A stretch of 64,000 bases of DNA, taken from the NCBI RefSeq assembly GCF_030812215.1, contig NZ_JAUSSG010000006.1:391122-455121 (forward strand). Direction: 5' to 3'. Source of the stretch: Variovorax boronicumulans (GTDB taxonomy: Bacteria > Pseudomonadota > Gammaproteobacteria > Burkholderiales > Burkholderiaceae_C). How positions within the stretch are numbered: the first letter of the stretch is position 1; each line of letters opens with the position of its first letter. The position numbers and the translations under genes were made by a program. The notes under the pieces were generated by a model, which was not told where the DNA came from, did not search any database, and saw only the letters and a list, made by a program, of their open reading frames with translations. Shown in pieces: positions 34,341 through 43,194 of this stretch.

Positions 34341-35294
34341 TCACTGCGCGAAGGCGTCCAGCGCCGGCAGCGGCGCCTGCCGCTCGAAGCGCCGCTCGAT
34401 CGCCAGCAGCGCGGTCTCCAGGAACTGCAGGAACATGCCCATGGCCACCGCCGTGGTCTGGCCCGCGCGCTGGTAGAGGCAGCTGAACGAGCGCGCGCCC
34501 GCGTCGGCCAGCCCGGTCCACACGAGCGTGCCGCGTTCCACGTCCTCGGCCACGTTCTCCGGAATGAGAAAGCCGATGCCCGTGCCACCGGCCACCAGGC
34601 GGCGCACCATCGCGACCGAGCTGGTCTCCACCAGCGGGCGCACCTTGCGGTGCTCGCGGTGATCGATCTGGTCGACCATCGCGCGCAGCTCGGTGTCGGG
34701 CGTCATGAGGATCAGCGGATGGTCCAGGCAGTCGCGCAGCCGCGGCAGCTTGCCCAGCGCCGCCAGCGGATGGCCCGGCGGCGTGACCAGGCCCAGGTGC
34801 TGCGGGAACGCGCGGATTTCCTCCACGCCGGGCGGCGGCTTGCGGCGCAGGCAGAAGCCGATGTCCGATTCGCCGTTGGCCACCCACTTCAGGATGTTCT
34901 CGCCGCTGCCCGACCGCACGCTGTAGGTCACGCCGGGGTAGTTCTTCATGGCCGCCTCGATGACCTCGGGCACCAGCTGCTCGGCCGACGAATGCGACAC
35001 CGCGAGGTTGATGTGCCCGCGGCGCAGCGAGCGCAGGTCTTCTACCTGGGCCATGGCGTTGTCGAAGTCGCGCTGCCCGCGCCGCACGGCCGCCACCATG
35101 ATCTCGCCCGCCGTGGTCAGCTGCATGCCGCGCGGTAGCCGGTCGAACAGCGGCGTGCCCACCTGCTCCTCGAGGTTGAGCACCTGCTGGTGCACGGCGG
35201 CGGCCGTGAGGTGCAGCGCCTCGGCGGCCTTGCGCACCGAGCCGCGGCGGGCCACTTCGTCGAAACAGCGGAAGGTCTGGGAGATGGCGCGCAT
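34341..35294 (-). CDS. LysR-family regulator of the arylsulfotransferase/ABC operon
   Basis: The 317-residue LysR protein has HTH RRGSVRKAAEALHLTAAAVH (residues 15-34) and an effector domain. It is divergent from the arylsulfotransferase-like/ABC operon, with a 113-base gap holding two GTACGAA copies 22 bases apart, so it is the probable regulator. CbbR/CysB-like behaviour is possible but not shown. Confidence 0.85.
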   Translation of the reverse strand: MRAISQTFRCFDEVARRGSVRKAAEALHLTAAAVHQQVLNLEEQVGTPLFDRLPRGMQLTTAGEIMVAAVRRGQRDFDNAMAQVEDLRSLRRGHINLAVSHSSAEQLVPEVIEAAMKNYPGVTYSVRSGSGENILKWVANGESDIGFCLRRKPPPGVEEIRAFPQHLGLVTPPGHPLAALGKLPRLRDCLDHPLILMTPDTELRAMVDQIDHREHRKVRPLVETSSVAMVRRLVAGGTGIGFLIPENVAEDVERGTLVWTGLADAGARSFSCLYQRAGQTTAVAMGMFLQFLETALLAIERRFERQAPLPALDAFAQ

Positions 35295-35307
35295 GGTGCC
35301 GCGAAGT

Positions 35308-35336
35308 GTACGAATTTTCTATACGCACCGTACGAA
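35308..35336. promoter_or_regulatory. GTACGAA direct repeats, probable LysR sites
   Basis: GTACGAA occurs at 35308-35314 and 35330-35336, 22 bases apart (same helix face), between the divergent LysR gene and the arylsulfotransferase-like gene. An AT-rich stretch (TTTTCTATAC) lies between them. Candidate activation site. Confidence 0.5.
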
Positions 35337-35407
35337 ACAAACAGATTTTCCGGACGGGAGATGCGGCCTACATTCGCGCCATTCTTCAATCTCCCGAGGT
35401 TCGTTCC

Positions 35408-36538
35408 GTGAGCACCACCACCACCGTCGACCAGATCACCCAGCGCCGCCGCGGCACCGGTTTGATCGCCCACGACCCGGCGCGGAGCGCCGGCGGCTAC
35501 ACCCTGATCGCGCCGCAGACCGACGACGGCAACGTCTACCTGATCGACATCGAGGGCCGCGTCGCGCACCAATGGAAGATGCCGGTGCGCCCGGGCCGCG
35601 CGGCCGTGATCCTTCCGAACGGCAACCTCGGCTACAACGGCAACCACGCGGATTCGCCCGAGATCTATGGCGCCTGGTCGCTGTGGCACGGCGGCGATTT
35701 CTACGAGGCCACGCCCGAAGGCGAGATCGTCTGGCGCTTCCAGGACCCGACGCACCACCACGACGCCCGCTGGCTCGACAACGGCCACCTGCTGTACGCC
35801 GGCTGCGCGCCGGTGCCGCCCGGTTTTGCCGAGCGAGTACCGGGTGGCACGGCCCACGGCCCCGGTGAGCCGATGTATGGCGACGTGATCCGCGAGGTCG
35901 ACCGCGACGGAAAACTCGTGTGGGAATGGAAGGCCTGGGAACACCTGGCGCCGGAAGACTTCCCCATCCACCCCGGCTTCGGCCGCACCCACTGGCCGCT
36001 GGTGAACGGCCTGGACGTGACGCGCGAGGGGCTGGTGCTGATGAGCCTGCGCACCACCTCGGGCATCGTGGGCATCGACAAGGCGACGGGCGCCGTGAAG
36101 CTGCACATTCCGCCATCGGTGCTGTCGCACCAGCACGCGCCGGTCGCGCTGGCCAACGGCCATATTCTTGCTTTCGACAACGGCAACTTCCGCACCGGCA
36201 AGCATGTGGCGTTCTCGCGCGTTCTCGAAATCGATCCGGCCTCCAACGAGGTCGTGTGGCAGTACGCGGACGAGCTGGTCAACGCCTTCTACACCGCCTA
36301 CATGGGCAGCGCGCAGCGCCTGCCCAACGGCAACACGCACGTCACCGAGTCGGCCACGGGGCGTCTGTTCGAGGTCACGCCGGCCGGCGAGGTGGTGTGG
36401 GAGTACGTGATTCCCTGGTTTGCCGAATACCCCGACGAGGCCGCGCGCAAGTACGTGCCCGGCCGGCAGAACAGCGTGTTCCAGACCTTCCGCTACAGCG
36501 CGGCGCAACTTCCCTGGCTCAAGGTGTCCGCATCATGA
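35408..36538 (+). CDS. Arylsulfotransferase-like beta-propeller protein (cytoplasmic)
   Basis: The 376-residue protein of the arylsulfotransferase (ASST)-like family has repeated propeller blades with PNGN/TPEG patterns (ILPNGNLGYNG, EATPEGEIVWRF, LPNGNTHVTESA) and His-rich segments (DPTHHHDARW, LSHQHAP). ASSTs move sulfate between phenolic esters via a His. GTG 35408 is chosen, with GAGG 8 bases upstream; an in-frame start at 35306 would leave no promoter. No signal peptide is present, unlike periplasmic ASST. The stop overlaps the binding-protein ATG, so it is part of the ABC importer operon. Confidence 0.82.
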   Translation: MSTTTTVDQITQRRRGTGLIAHDPARSAGGYTLIAPQTDDGNVYLIDIEGRVAHQWKMPVRPGRAAVILPNGNLGYNGNHADSPEIYGAWSLWHGGDFYEATPEGEIVWRFQDPTHHHDARWLDNGHLLYAGCAPVPPGFAERVPGGTAHGPGEPMYGDVIREVDRDGKLVWEWKAWEHLAPEDFPIHPGFGRTHWPLVNGLDVTREGLVLMSLRTTSGIVGIDKATGAVKLHIPPSVLSHQHAPVALANGHILAFDNGNFRTGKHVAFSRVLEIDPASNEVVWQYADELVNAFYTAYMGSAQRLPNGNTHVTESATGRLFEVTPAGEVVWEYVIPWFAEYPDEAARKYVPGRQNSVFQTFRYSAAQLPWLKVSAS

Positions 36539-37497
36539 TTTCTTCCGTTCTTCGCCGTCTGGCGCTTCCGCTGGCCATGGCGCTGCCGTTCGCGGCACAG
36601 GCCGCCGATGCGCCCCAACCCGTGCGCATCCTCAGCAACTGGTTCGCCCAGCCCGACCAGGCTGGCTACTGGCAGGCGCAACAAGACAAGCTCGGCAAGG
36701 AGGCCGGCATCGAGATCAGCGTGCTGCAGGGTGGCCCGAAGATCCAGACCATTCCGCAGGTGGCCTCGGGCCAGGCCGAGTTCGGCATCGGCAACGCCGA
36801 CGACGTGCTGCTGGCCCGCCTGCGCGGCGCGCCGGTGCGCGCGGTGTTCGCGCACCTCGACTACGTGCCCTACACGCTGGTCTACCACGCCGATCCGGCC
36901 GTGAAGTCCATCGCCGACCTGCAGGGCCGCACCTTCGCGGTGAACATCGGCAACGCCTACTGGGAGTGGACGAAGAAGCAATACAAGCTCACGGGCACGC
37001 GCGAGATCCCGGTGAGCGGCGACCTGAGCCTGTTTCGCAACGACCCGAAAATGGTGCAGCAGGGCTACTCGCTCTTCCTGCCTGCGCGCATGGCCGCGGC
37101 CGGCGTGCAGGTGCAGCAGGTCACGCTGGCCTCGCTGGGCTACCGGCCGTACAACGTGCTCTTCACCACCGACGAGCTGATCCGCAAGAACCCCGCGCTG
37201 GTGAAGGCCACCATCGCGGCGGTGCAGAAGGGCTGGGCCAACTACGTGCGCAACCCCTCGGGGCTCAAGCCGCTGATCACCGGCATGAACAAGCAGATCG
37301 CGCCAGAGATCTACGACGCGGCCAACAAGGAAATGATCGAGACGCTGATCTCGCACGACCTCGGGCGCATCGGCTGCATGACCGATGCGCGCTGGAGCGA
37401 GCTCGCGGGCCAGTTGCGCAGCGTGAACTTCCTGCCGGCGGGCTTCGACGCGAAGCAGGGCTACGACCGCACGCTGGTGCCGGGCTGCAACCCATGA
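36535..37497 (+). CDS. ABC transporter solute-binding protein (sulfonate/taurine type)
   Basis: The 320-residue exported protein has a signal peptide ending AAQAA near residue 23, then a TauA/SsuA-like type-2 fold (VRILSNWFAQPDQAGYWQA). It begins ATGATT, overlapping the arylsulfotransferase-like stop by ATGA, and its own stop overlaps the ATPase start in the same way. The ligand is probably a sulfonate, sulfate ester or similar anion. Confidence 0.87.
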   Translation: MISSVLRRLALPLAMALPFAAQAADAPQPVRILSNWFAQPDQAGYWQAQQDKLGKEAGIEISVLQGGPKIQTIPQVASGQAEFGIGNADDVLLARLRGAPVRAVFAHLDYVPYTLVYHADPAVKSIADLQGRTFAVNIGNAYWEWTKKQYKLTGTREIPVSGDLSLFRNDPKMVQQGYSLFLPARMAAAGVQVQQVTLASLGYRPYNVLFTTDELIRKNPALVKATIAAVQKGWANYVRNPSGLKPLITGMNKQIAPEIYDAANKEMIETLISHDLGRIGCMTDARWSELAGQLRSVNFLPAGFDAKQGYDRTLVPGCNP

Positions 37498-38267
37498 GCG
37501 GGCAGGGCGTGGCCATCGGGCTGGAGGGCGTTTCCAAGCGCTTCGGTGCGGGCAGGGACGAAGGCCTGCAGGCGCTGGGCACGGTCGACCTGGCGCTTCG
37601 CCCGGGTGAGTTCGTCTCCATCGTCGGGCCCTCGGGCTGTGGCAAGTCGACGCTGCTGCGCATCATGGCGGGGCTCGTCGCGCCGAGCACCGGACGCTGC
37701 ACGCGGCCGGATGGCATCGCGACCGCCTTCGTGTTCCAGGAGGCGGCGCTGTTGCCCTGGCGCACCGTGGAGCGCAATGCGCAACTGCTGATGGAACTCG
37801 AAGGCCACGCCCCCGCGGATTACCGCGCGCGCGCCGCCGAGGCACTGGCGCTGGTGGGGCTCGCGGGCTTCGAGAAGTCCTACCCGCACCAGCTCTCGGG
37901 CGGCATGCGCATGCGGCTGTCGCTGGCCCGTGCGCTGGCGCTGCGGCCCGGGTTGCTGCTGCTCGACGAGCCGTTGGCGGCGGTCGACGAACTCACGCGC
38001 GACGTGCTGCAGGAGGAGCTGTCGTCGCTGTGGCGGCAGGCCGGCTTCACCGGCGTGCTGGTGACGCACAACGTGCACGAGGCGGTGTACCTGTCGAACC
38101 GCGTGGTGGTGATGTCGCCGCGTCCGGGGCGCGTTCTCGACGTGATCGAGGTGCCTTTCGAATTCCCGCGCCAGCCCGAGCTGCGCGCCAGCGCGGGCTT
38201 TGCCGCGCTCACGGGACAGGTGACGGCGGTGCTGCGCGGGCAACATCGCGCAGAGGCCTCGGCTTGA
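37494..38267 (+). CDS. ABC transporter ATP-binding protein (SsuB/TauB type)
   Basis: The 257-residue ATPase has Walker A GPSGCGKSTL, Q-loop FVFQEAALLPW, signature LSGGMRMRLS, Walker B LLLLDEPLAAVD and H-loop VTHNVHEA. It couples to the permease at 38278 and the binding protein at 36535. Confidence 0.92.
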   Translation: MSGQGVAIGLEGVSKRFGAGRDEGLQALGTVDLALRPGEFVSIVGPSGCGKSTLLRIMAGLVAPSTGRCTRPDGIATAFVFQEAALLPWRTVERNAQLLMELEGHAPADYRARAAEALALVGLAGFEKSYPHQLSGGMRMRLSLARALALRPGLLLLDEPLAAVDELTRDVLQEELSSLWRQAGFTGVLVTHNVHEAVYLSNRVVVMSPRPGRVLDVIEVPFEFPRQPELRASAGFAALTGQVTAVLRGQHRAEASA

Positions 38268-38277
38268 GGGGAAGGCG

Positions 38278-39099
38278 ATGACCCGATCTGCTTCTTCTTC
38301 TCTTTCTTCATCTTCGGCCATGGCTTTCGCGCGCAACGCCGTTCCCGTGCTGGTGGTCGCGCTGCTCGCCATCGGCTTCTGGTGGCTGCTGAGCGCCACC
38401 GTCTACCAGGGCAAGGGCTATCTACTGCCGTCGCCGCAGGACGTGGCGGCGGCCACGGCCGAGAACGCCGCGGTGCTCGTGGGGGCGACGCTTTCCACGC
38501 TGAAGGAGGCGCTGCTCGGCTACGCGCTGGCCATCGTGCTCGGCATCGTGGGCGCGGCGGTGATGGCCCAGTCGCGGCTGCTGGAGCGCAGCCTGTATCC
38601 GTACGCGGTGCTGCTGCAGACCGTTCCGGTGGTGGCGATCGCGCCGCTCATCGTGCTCTGGTTCGGCTACAACGAACTGTCGGTGGTGATCGTGAGCTTC
38701 ATCATGTCGCTGTTCCCCATCATCAACAACACGATGCTGGGCCTGCGCTCGACCTCGCGAAATCTTGCGGAGCTGTTCGCGCTGCACCGCGCGAGCGGGC
38801 TGGTGTCGTTCTGGAAGCTGCGCTTGCCCGGCGCGCTGCCGCACATCTTCGCGGGGCTGCGCATCTCGGCGGGGCTGTCGGTGATCGGCGCCATCGTGGG
38901 CGAATTCATCATCGGCTCGGGCAATGCCGAGGGCGGGCTCGGCGTGCAGATCGTGTTCGCGCAGGGCCGCATGTACACCGCGCTGCTGTTCGCGGAGGTG
39001 ATTGCGGCGACGCTGCTGGGCTTCGTGTTCTTCCTGGTGGTGAGCGCGATCGGCCGGCTGCTCCTGCGGCACTGGCACGAGTCGGCACAGGGGGACTGA
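38278..39099 (+). CDS. ABC transporter permease (SsuC/TauC type)
   Basis: The 273-residue inner-membrane subunit has about six hydrophobic segments and the EAA-like loop RASGLVSFWKLRLPGALPHI. The N-terminus is Ser-rich (MTRSASSSLSSSSA), so a shorter start near MAFARN is possible. It ends the operon that begins with the arylsulfotransferase-like gene. Confidence 0.9.
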   Translation: MTRSASSSLSSSSAMAFARNAVPVLVVALLAIGFWWLLSATVYQGKGYLLPSPQDVAAATAENAAVLVGATLSTLKEALLGYALAIVLGIVGAAVMAQSRLLERSLYPYAVLLQTVPVVAIAPLIVLWFGYNELSVVIVSFIMSLFPIINNTMLGLRSTSRNLAELFALHRASGLVSFWKLRLPGALPHIFAGLRISAGLSVIGAIVGEFIIGSGNAEGGLGVQIVFAQGRMYTALLFAEVIAATLLGFVFFLVVSAIGRLLLRHWHESAQGD

Positions 39100-39120
39100 A
39101 AGAAGGGCGCCGTGCCGCGC

Positions 39121-39633
39121 TTACTTCGCGGCCACCGGGTAGGGCGGCTTGCCTCGCGTGCCGATCATCAGGTCGGGCACGACAGTCTCCACATCGGGCA
39201 CCGCGCGCGCGGCGCGTTCGAGCCGCTTGGCCAGTGCCGCGCTCGGCACGCAGCCTTGCAGGTAGACCCAGCGGCGCTGGACCATCACCCACACGCTGCC
39301 GCTGCGCACGCCCGGCACGGCCAGCAGCGCGGCGCGCACCTTGGGCGCGAGGGGCTTGTCGTAGCGATAGGCGTTGCTGTCGGTGCACTTGCCGGCGAGC
39401 CAGCAGCTGGTGCCGCGCTCCAGCCGCGAGTGGGTCTGGATGCGCCGTTCCTCGGCGGTATAGAACGGGCCCTCGGGCACGGCGCAGGCCGCAAGGCCGC
39501 TGGACACCTGGAAGAACGGGTCGTCGAACCAGTTCTGCTTGAGTGCTCCCGCTGCGGCGTCCTGTGCCGGTTGCTGCGCTGCCGCGGCCTGCGCGGTCAG
39601 CAGCAGCACGGGCACGAGCGCAGCGGCGCGCAT
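39121..39633 (-). CDS. BON-domain secreted protein
   Basis: The 170-residue protein has a signal peptide (MRAAALVPVLLLTAQAAAAQ). A BON-like fold occupies the C-terminal half (KVRAALLAVPGVRSGSVWVM then LERAARAVPDVETVVPDLMI). BON domains associate with outer-membrane phospholipid surfaces. Cysteines (ACAVPEG, SCWLAGKCTD, LQGCVP) could form disulfides. The ATG overlaps the stop of the flavin reductase gene by one base (TGATG), so the two are in one operon. Confidence 0.82.
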   Translation of the reverse strand: MRAAALVPVLLLTAQAAAAQQPAQDAAAGALKQNWFDDPFFQVSSGLAACAVPEGPFYTAEERRIQTHSRLERGTSCWLAGKCTDSNAYRYDKPLAPKVRAALLAVPGVRSGSVWVMVQRRWVYLQGCVPSAALAKRLERAARAVPDVETVVPDLMIGTRGKPPYPVAAK

Positions 39634-40142
39634 CACAAGGGATGTTCCGTGTAGAAACGCCCGCCGTGGAACAAGAGCGGCGAGGCGCCTGCGTCGTGGG
39701 TGCAGCGCTCGACCTCGCCGACGAAGATCACATGGTCGCCTTCGTCGTAGCGGCTGCGGTTGAAGCACTCGAAGCTCGCCGCGGCGCCGACCAGCACCGG
39801 CGCGCCGCCGATGCCGCGGGTGAATTCCACATCCGCCCAGCGGTCGATGTTCTTGGTGGCGAAGCGCTCGGCCAGCTGCTTCTGGCTCGCGGCCAGGATA
39901 TTGACGGCGTAGTGCGAGCCGGTGCTGAGCGCGGGCATCGACCCCGCCGCGCGGGCCAGGCTCCACAACACCAGCGGCGGCGTGAGCGAGACCGAATTGA
40001 AGGAATTGGCCGTAAGGCCGACCAGCGTGCCGTCGGCTGCGCACGCGGTGACGATGGTCACGCCCGTGGCGAACATGCCGAGCGCTTCCCGGAACTCGTC
40101 GGGCGAAAAGGTGGGCGGCTGGGCCCGGCGGGGAGTGGTCAC
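39633..40142 (-). CDS. Flavin reductase domain protein (FMN-binding)
   Basis: The 169-residue protein of the flavin_reduct family has MFATGVTIVTACAADG, GLTANSFNSVSLTPPLV and the terminal EGDHVIFVGEVE, typical of reductases that supply FMNH2 to two-component monooxygenases. GTG 40142 is used; no ATG precedes the conserved domain, and the longer open frame upstream does not fit. No oxygenase partner is adjacent, so the partner may be elsewhere. In this region it could serve organosulfur or aromatic hydroxylation. Confidence 0.8.
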   Translation of the reverse strand: MTTPRRAQPPTFSPDEFREALGMFATGVTIVTACAADGTLVGLTANSFNSVSLTPPLVLWSLARAAGSMPALSTGSHYAVNILAASQKQLAERFATKNIDRWADVEFTRGIGGAPVLVGAAASFECFNRSRYDEGDHVIFVGEVERCTHDAGASPLLFHGGRFYTEHPL

Positions 40143-40183
40143 GAAAGAGGCTGGGCGATGGTCGACTGGGAGACCATTTTGGC

Positions 40184-41095
40184 TCAGCCCCCGGCGGACC
40201 GCTTGAGCGGTCCCATCAACTCTGTCACGAGGCGGGTATAGACGGTGGCGGCGGCCGAGGGCGTGCGGCCCGCGAGCGTCACCAGGCTGTAGTGCGTCTG
40301 CATGCGGGCGAAGCCGGCGATCGGCAGGGGCACGAGGGCTTCGGTGTCGGTGTTCAGGGCGGGCGCATGCGGCGCGAGGATCACCGCGTCGGCGGTGAGG
40401 GCAAGGTGGCGCAGCGCGCCCGCATCGTCGCAGGTGACGGTGAACACGCCGCGGTCGTCGCGCGGGACCTGGCGGTCGAAATGCGCAGCCACTTCGGCGG
40501 GCAGGTTGGGGCCGGCCATGGGATAGGCCATGGCCTTTTCCAGCGTCACCTGCTTCAGTCGGCGCAGCGGGTGCTTCGGCTGCACGAAGAACGACACCGG
40601 CAGGTCGGGCAGGCGCGCGAGCTTCAGGCCGGGCTGCTTCTTCAGGTCGCGCGTGTCGGCGATGAACAGGTCCAGCTGCCGCCGGTGCAGGCGTTCGCCG
40701 AGCGTGACGGTGTCGGCCACCTCCATGCGCATGAGGAGTTGCGGGTGGCGTTGCGCCATCAGTGACAGAGCCATGCGCCCGAGCGTGCTGGCCGCGAAGG
40801 GGCCGAGCCCCACGGCGAGGCTGCCGATGGCCAGGCCTTCGAGCTGAAGCACGTCGCGCTGGATCTGCTGCGCATCGGCCAGGAGCTCGCGGGCGCGGGT
40901 GAGCACCAGTTCGCCCGCCTGCGTGAAGCGCACGGTGCCGTAGGCCCGGTCGACCAGGCGGGCCTGCAGGTTGTCTTCGAGGGTGTCGATGCTGCGCGAG
41001 AGCGCGGGTTGCGACAGATGCACGGCCTGCGCTGCGCGGCCGAAGCTGCCTTGCTCGGCAAGTGCGACGAGGTGCTGGAGCTGGCGCAGCTGCAT
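40184..41095 (-). CDS. LysR-family regulator divergent from alkyl sulfatase
   Basis: The 303-residue protein has HTH GSFGRAAQAVHLSQPALSRS at about residues 16-35 and an effector domain. It is divergent from the alkyl sulfatase gene across a 110-base AT-rich gap with TTTTGCATTTGTAATTGC, so it probably regulates it. The flavin reductase gene follows downstream on the same strand. Confidence 0.86.
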   Translation of the reverse strand: MQLRQLQHLVALAEQGSFGRAAQAVHLSQPALSRSIDTLEDNLQARLVDRAYGTVRFTQAGELVLTRARELLADAQQIQRDVLQLEGLAIGSLAVGLGPFAASTLGRMALSLMAQRHPQLLMRMEVADTVTLGERLHRRQLDLFIADTRDLKKQPGLKLARLPDLPVSFFVQPKHPLRRLKQVTLEKAMAYPMAGPNLPAEVAAHFDRQVPRDDRGVFTVTCDDAGALRHLALTADAVILAPHAPALNTDTEALVPLPIAGFARMQTHYSLVTLAGRTPSAAATVYTRLVTELMGPLKRSAGG

Positions 41096-41205
41096 TTTGC
41101 GTTTTCCGTAAAAAGGAACAGCATATTTTGCATTTGTAATTGCTTCGGGCGGTTCGGAAAATCGCGCCTCGTTCCTCCTGCTTCACCGAAGACAAAGAGA
41201 CATCG

Positions 41206-43179
41206 ATGACTCCTTCCTCCACCTTCTCCGTGGCCCTGGTCGCGCTGGCCTGCACGCTCGGCAGCGCACAGGCCCCGGCGCAGATCGCGTCCAAGCCGCC
41301 CGAGGCCGCCACGCTGAAAGCCAACGCCGACATGGCGAAGACGCTGCCCTTCGCCAACCGGCAGGACTTCGACGACGCGATGCGCGGTTTCATCGGCACC
41401 GTGCCCGATGCGCTGGTGCCCGGCAGCGGCCCGCGCCCGGTCTGGAGCATGAAGCCCTACGACTTCCTGAAGGCCAGCGAGCCGGCCGACACCGTCAACC
41501 CGAGCCTCTGGCGGCAGGCGCAGCTCAACGCGATCCACGGCCTTTTCCAGGTGACCGACCGCGTCTACCAGGTGCGCGGCTTCGACATCGCGAACATGAC
41601 CATCGTCGAAGGCGACACCTCGCTGATCGTCATCGACCCGCTGCTCGCTGCGGAGACGGCACGCGCCGCGCTGGCGCTGTATTACCAGCACCGCCCGAGG
41701 AAACCGGTCGGCACCGTGATCTACACGCACGGCCATGCCGACCATTTCGGCGGCGTGAAGGGCGTGGTGAGCCAGGAAGACGTCACCGCGGGCAAGGTGC
41801 AGGTGATCGCGCCGTCGGGCTTCATGGAAACCGCGGTGGCCGAGAACATCCTCGCGGGCAACGCGATGAGCCGGCGCTCGCAGTACCAGTTCGGCTCGCT
41901 GCTCCCGCCGGGCGTGCGCGGGCAGGTCGATACGGGGTTGGGCAAGGCGCTCGCGCGCGGCACGATCTCGCTGATCGCGCCCACCTCGACCATCGCAAAG
42001 GTGACGGAGGAGCGCACCATCGACGGCGTGCAGTTCGTGTTCCAGCTGGTGCCGGGCTCCGAGGCGCCGTCGGAAATGCTCATGTACCTGCCGCAGTTCC
42101 GTGTGCTCAACATGGCCGAGGACGTGACGCACAACATGCACAACCTCTACACGATCCGCGGTGCCGAAGTGCGCGACGGCAACCTGTGGGCCAAGTACAT
42201 CGACCAGGCGCGCGTGGCCTTCGGCGACCGCACCGATGTGCTGATCGCCCAGCACCACTGGCCCACCACCGGCCGCGAGCGCATCGCCGACCTGCTGAAG
42301 AAGCAGCGCGACATGTACAAGTTCATCAACGACCAGTCGCTGCGCCTGCTCAACCAGGGCTACACCGCGGCCGAGATCGCCGAGACGCTGCGCATGCCCG
42401 CGAGCCTGGAGCAGGAATGGTCCACGCGCGGCTACTACGGCACGCTGCGGCACAACGCGAAGGCGGTCTACCAGAAGTACCTCGGCTGGTACGACGCGAA
42501 TCCCGCGAACCTGAACCCGCTGCCACCGGTGGAGCAGGCGAAGAAGACCGTGGAATACATGGGCGGCGCCGAGGCGGTGATCGCGCGCGCCCGCGGCGAT
42601 TTCGCCAAGGGCGAGTACCGCTGGGTCGCGAGCGCGATGAGCCAGGTGGTCTATGCCGACCCTGCGAACCGCGCGGCCCGCGAACTCGGCGCCGATGCGC
42701 TCGAGCAGATGGGCTACCAATCGGAGGCCGGCACCTGGCGCAGCGCCTACCTGGTGGGCGCGATGGAGTTGCGAGGCGGCGTGCCGAAGATCCCGGGCGG
42801 CAGCAGCTCGAACGCCGACACGCTCAAGGCGGTGAGCAACGACCTCTTCTTCGACTTCCTCGGCGTGCGGCTCGACGCGGCCAAGGCCGAGGGCAAGACG
42901 ATGGTCATCAACTGGAACTTCACCGATTCGAACCAGCGCTTCGTGCTGACGCTGGAGAACTCGGCGCTCACCCACATCGCCGGCCAGCAGCCCGGCGCCG
43001 ACGCCACGGTGACGCTGAGCCGCGCCACGCTCGATGCCATCACGCTGAAGGAAACGAGCTTTCCCGCGGCGGTGCTGTCGGGCAGGGTGAAGATCGATGG
43101 CAACCGCGCAAAGCTGGGCGAGCTGATGGCGATGCTCGATACCTTCGAGCCGATGTTCCCGGTGGTGGAGCCGCGATAG
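41206..43179 (+). CDS. sdsA: Alkyl sulfatase (SdsA1-like)
   Basis: The 657-residue exported enzyme cleaves alkyl sulfate esters such as dodecyl sulfate to alcohol and sulfate. It has a signal peptide (about 1-26), a metallo-beta-lactamase domain with zinc motif THGHADHFGG (residues about 173-182), an alkylsulfatase dimerisation domain (about 380-500, with DANPANLNPLPPVEQAKK) and a C-terminal SCP2-like domain (WNFTDSNQRFVLTLENSAL). Start MTPSSTF is chosen; an earlier in-frame ATG would add an unlikely 22-residue N-terminus. Confidence 0.92.
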   Translation: MTPSSTFSVALVALACTLGSAQAPAQIASKPPEAATLKANADMAKTLPFANRQDFDDAMRGFIGTVPDALVPGSGPRPVWSMKPYDFLKASEPADTVNPSLWRQAQLNAIHGLFQVTDRVYQVRGFDIANMTIVEGDTSLIVIDPLLAAETARAALALYYQHRPRKPVGTVIYTHGHADHFGGVKGVVSQEDVTAGKVQVIAPSGFMETAVAENILAGNAMSRRSQYQFGSLLPPGVRGQVDTGLGKALARGTISLIAPTSTIAKVTEERTIDGVQFVFQLVPGSEAPSEMLMYLPQFRVLNMAEDVTHNMHNLYTIRGAEVRDGNLWAKYIDQARVAFGDRTDVLIAQHHWPTTGRERIADLLKKQRDMYKFINDQSLRLLNQGYTAAEIAETLRMPASLEQEWSTRGYYGTLRHNAKAVYQKYLGWYDANPANLNPLPPVEQAKKTVEYMGGAEAVIARARGDFAKGEYRWVASAMSQVVYADPANRAARELGADALEQMGYQSEAGTWRSAYLVGAMELRGGVPKIPGGSSSNADTLKAVSNDLFFDFLGVRLDAAKAEGKTMVINWNFTDSNQRFVLTLENSALTHIAGQQPGADATVTLSRATLDAITLKETSFPAAVLSGRVKIDGNRAKLGELMAMLDTFEPMFPVVEPR

Positions 43180-43194
43180 GAGAGGACGCGGCGG

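Noticed and set aside
35306..35407. Earlier start for the arylsulfotransferase-like protein
   Set aside because: It would begin 12 bases from the divergent LysR start and swallow the promoter and GTACGAA repeats. GTG 35408 has an upstream GAGG.
40143..41450. Long upstream extension of the flavin reductase frame
   Set aside because: It runs antisense through the LysR and alkyl sulfatase promoter region; the conserved domain only starts after GTG 40142.
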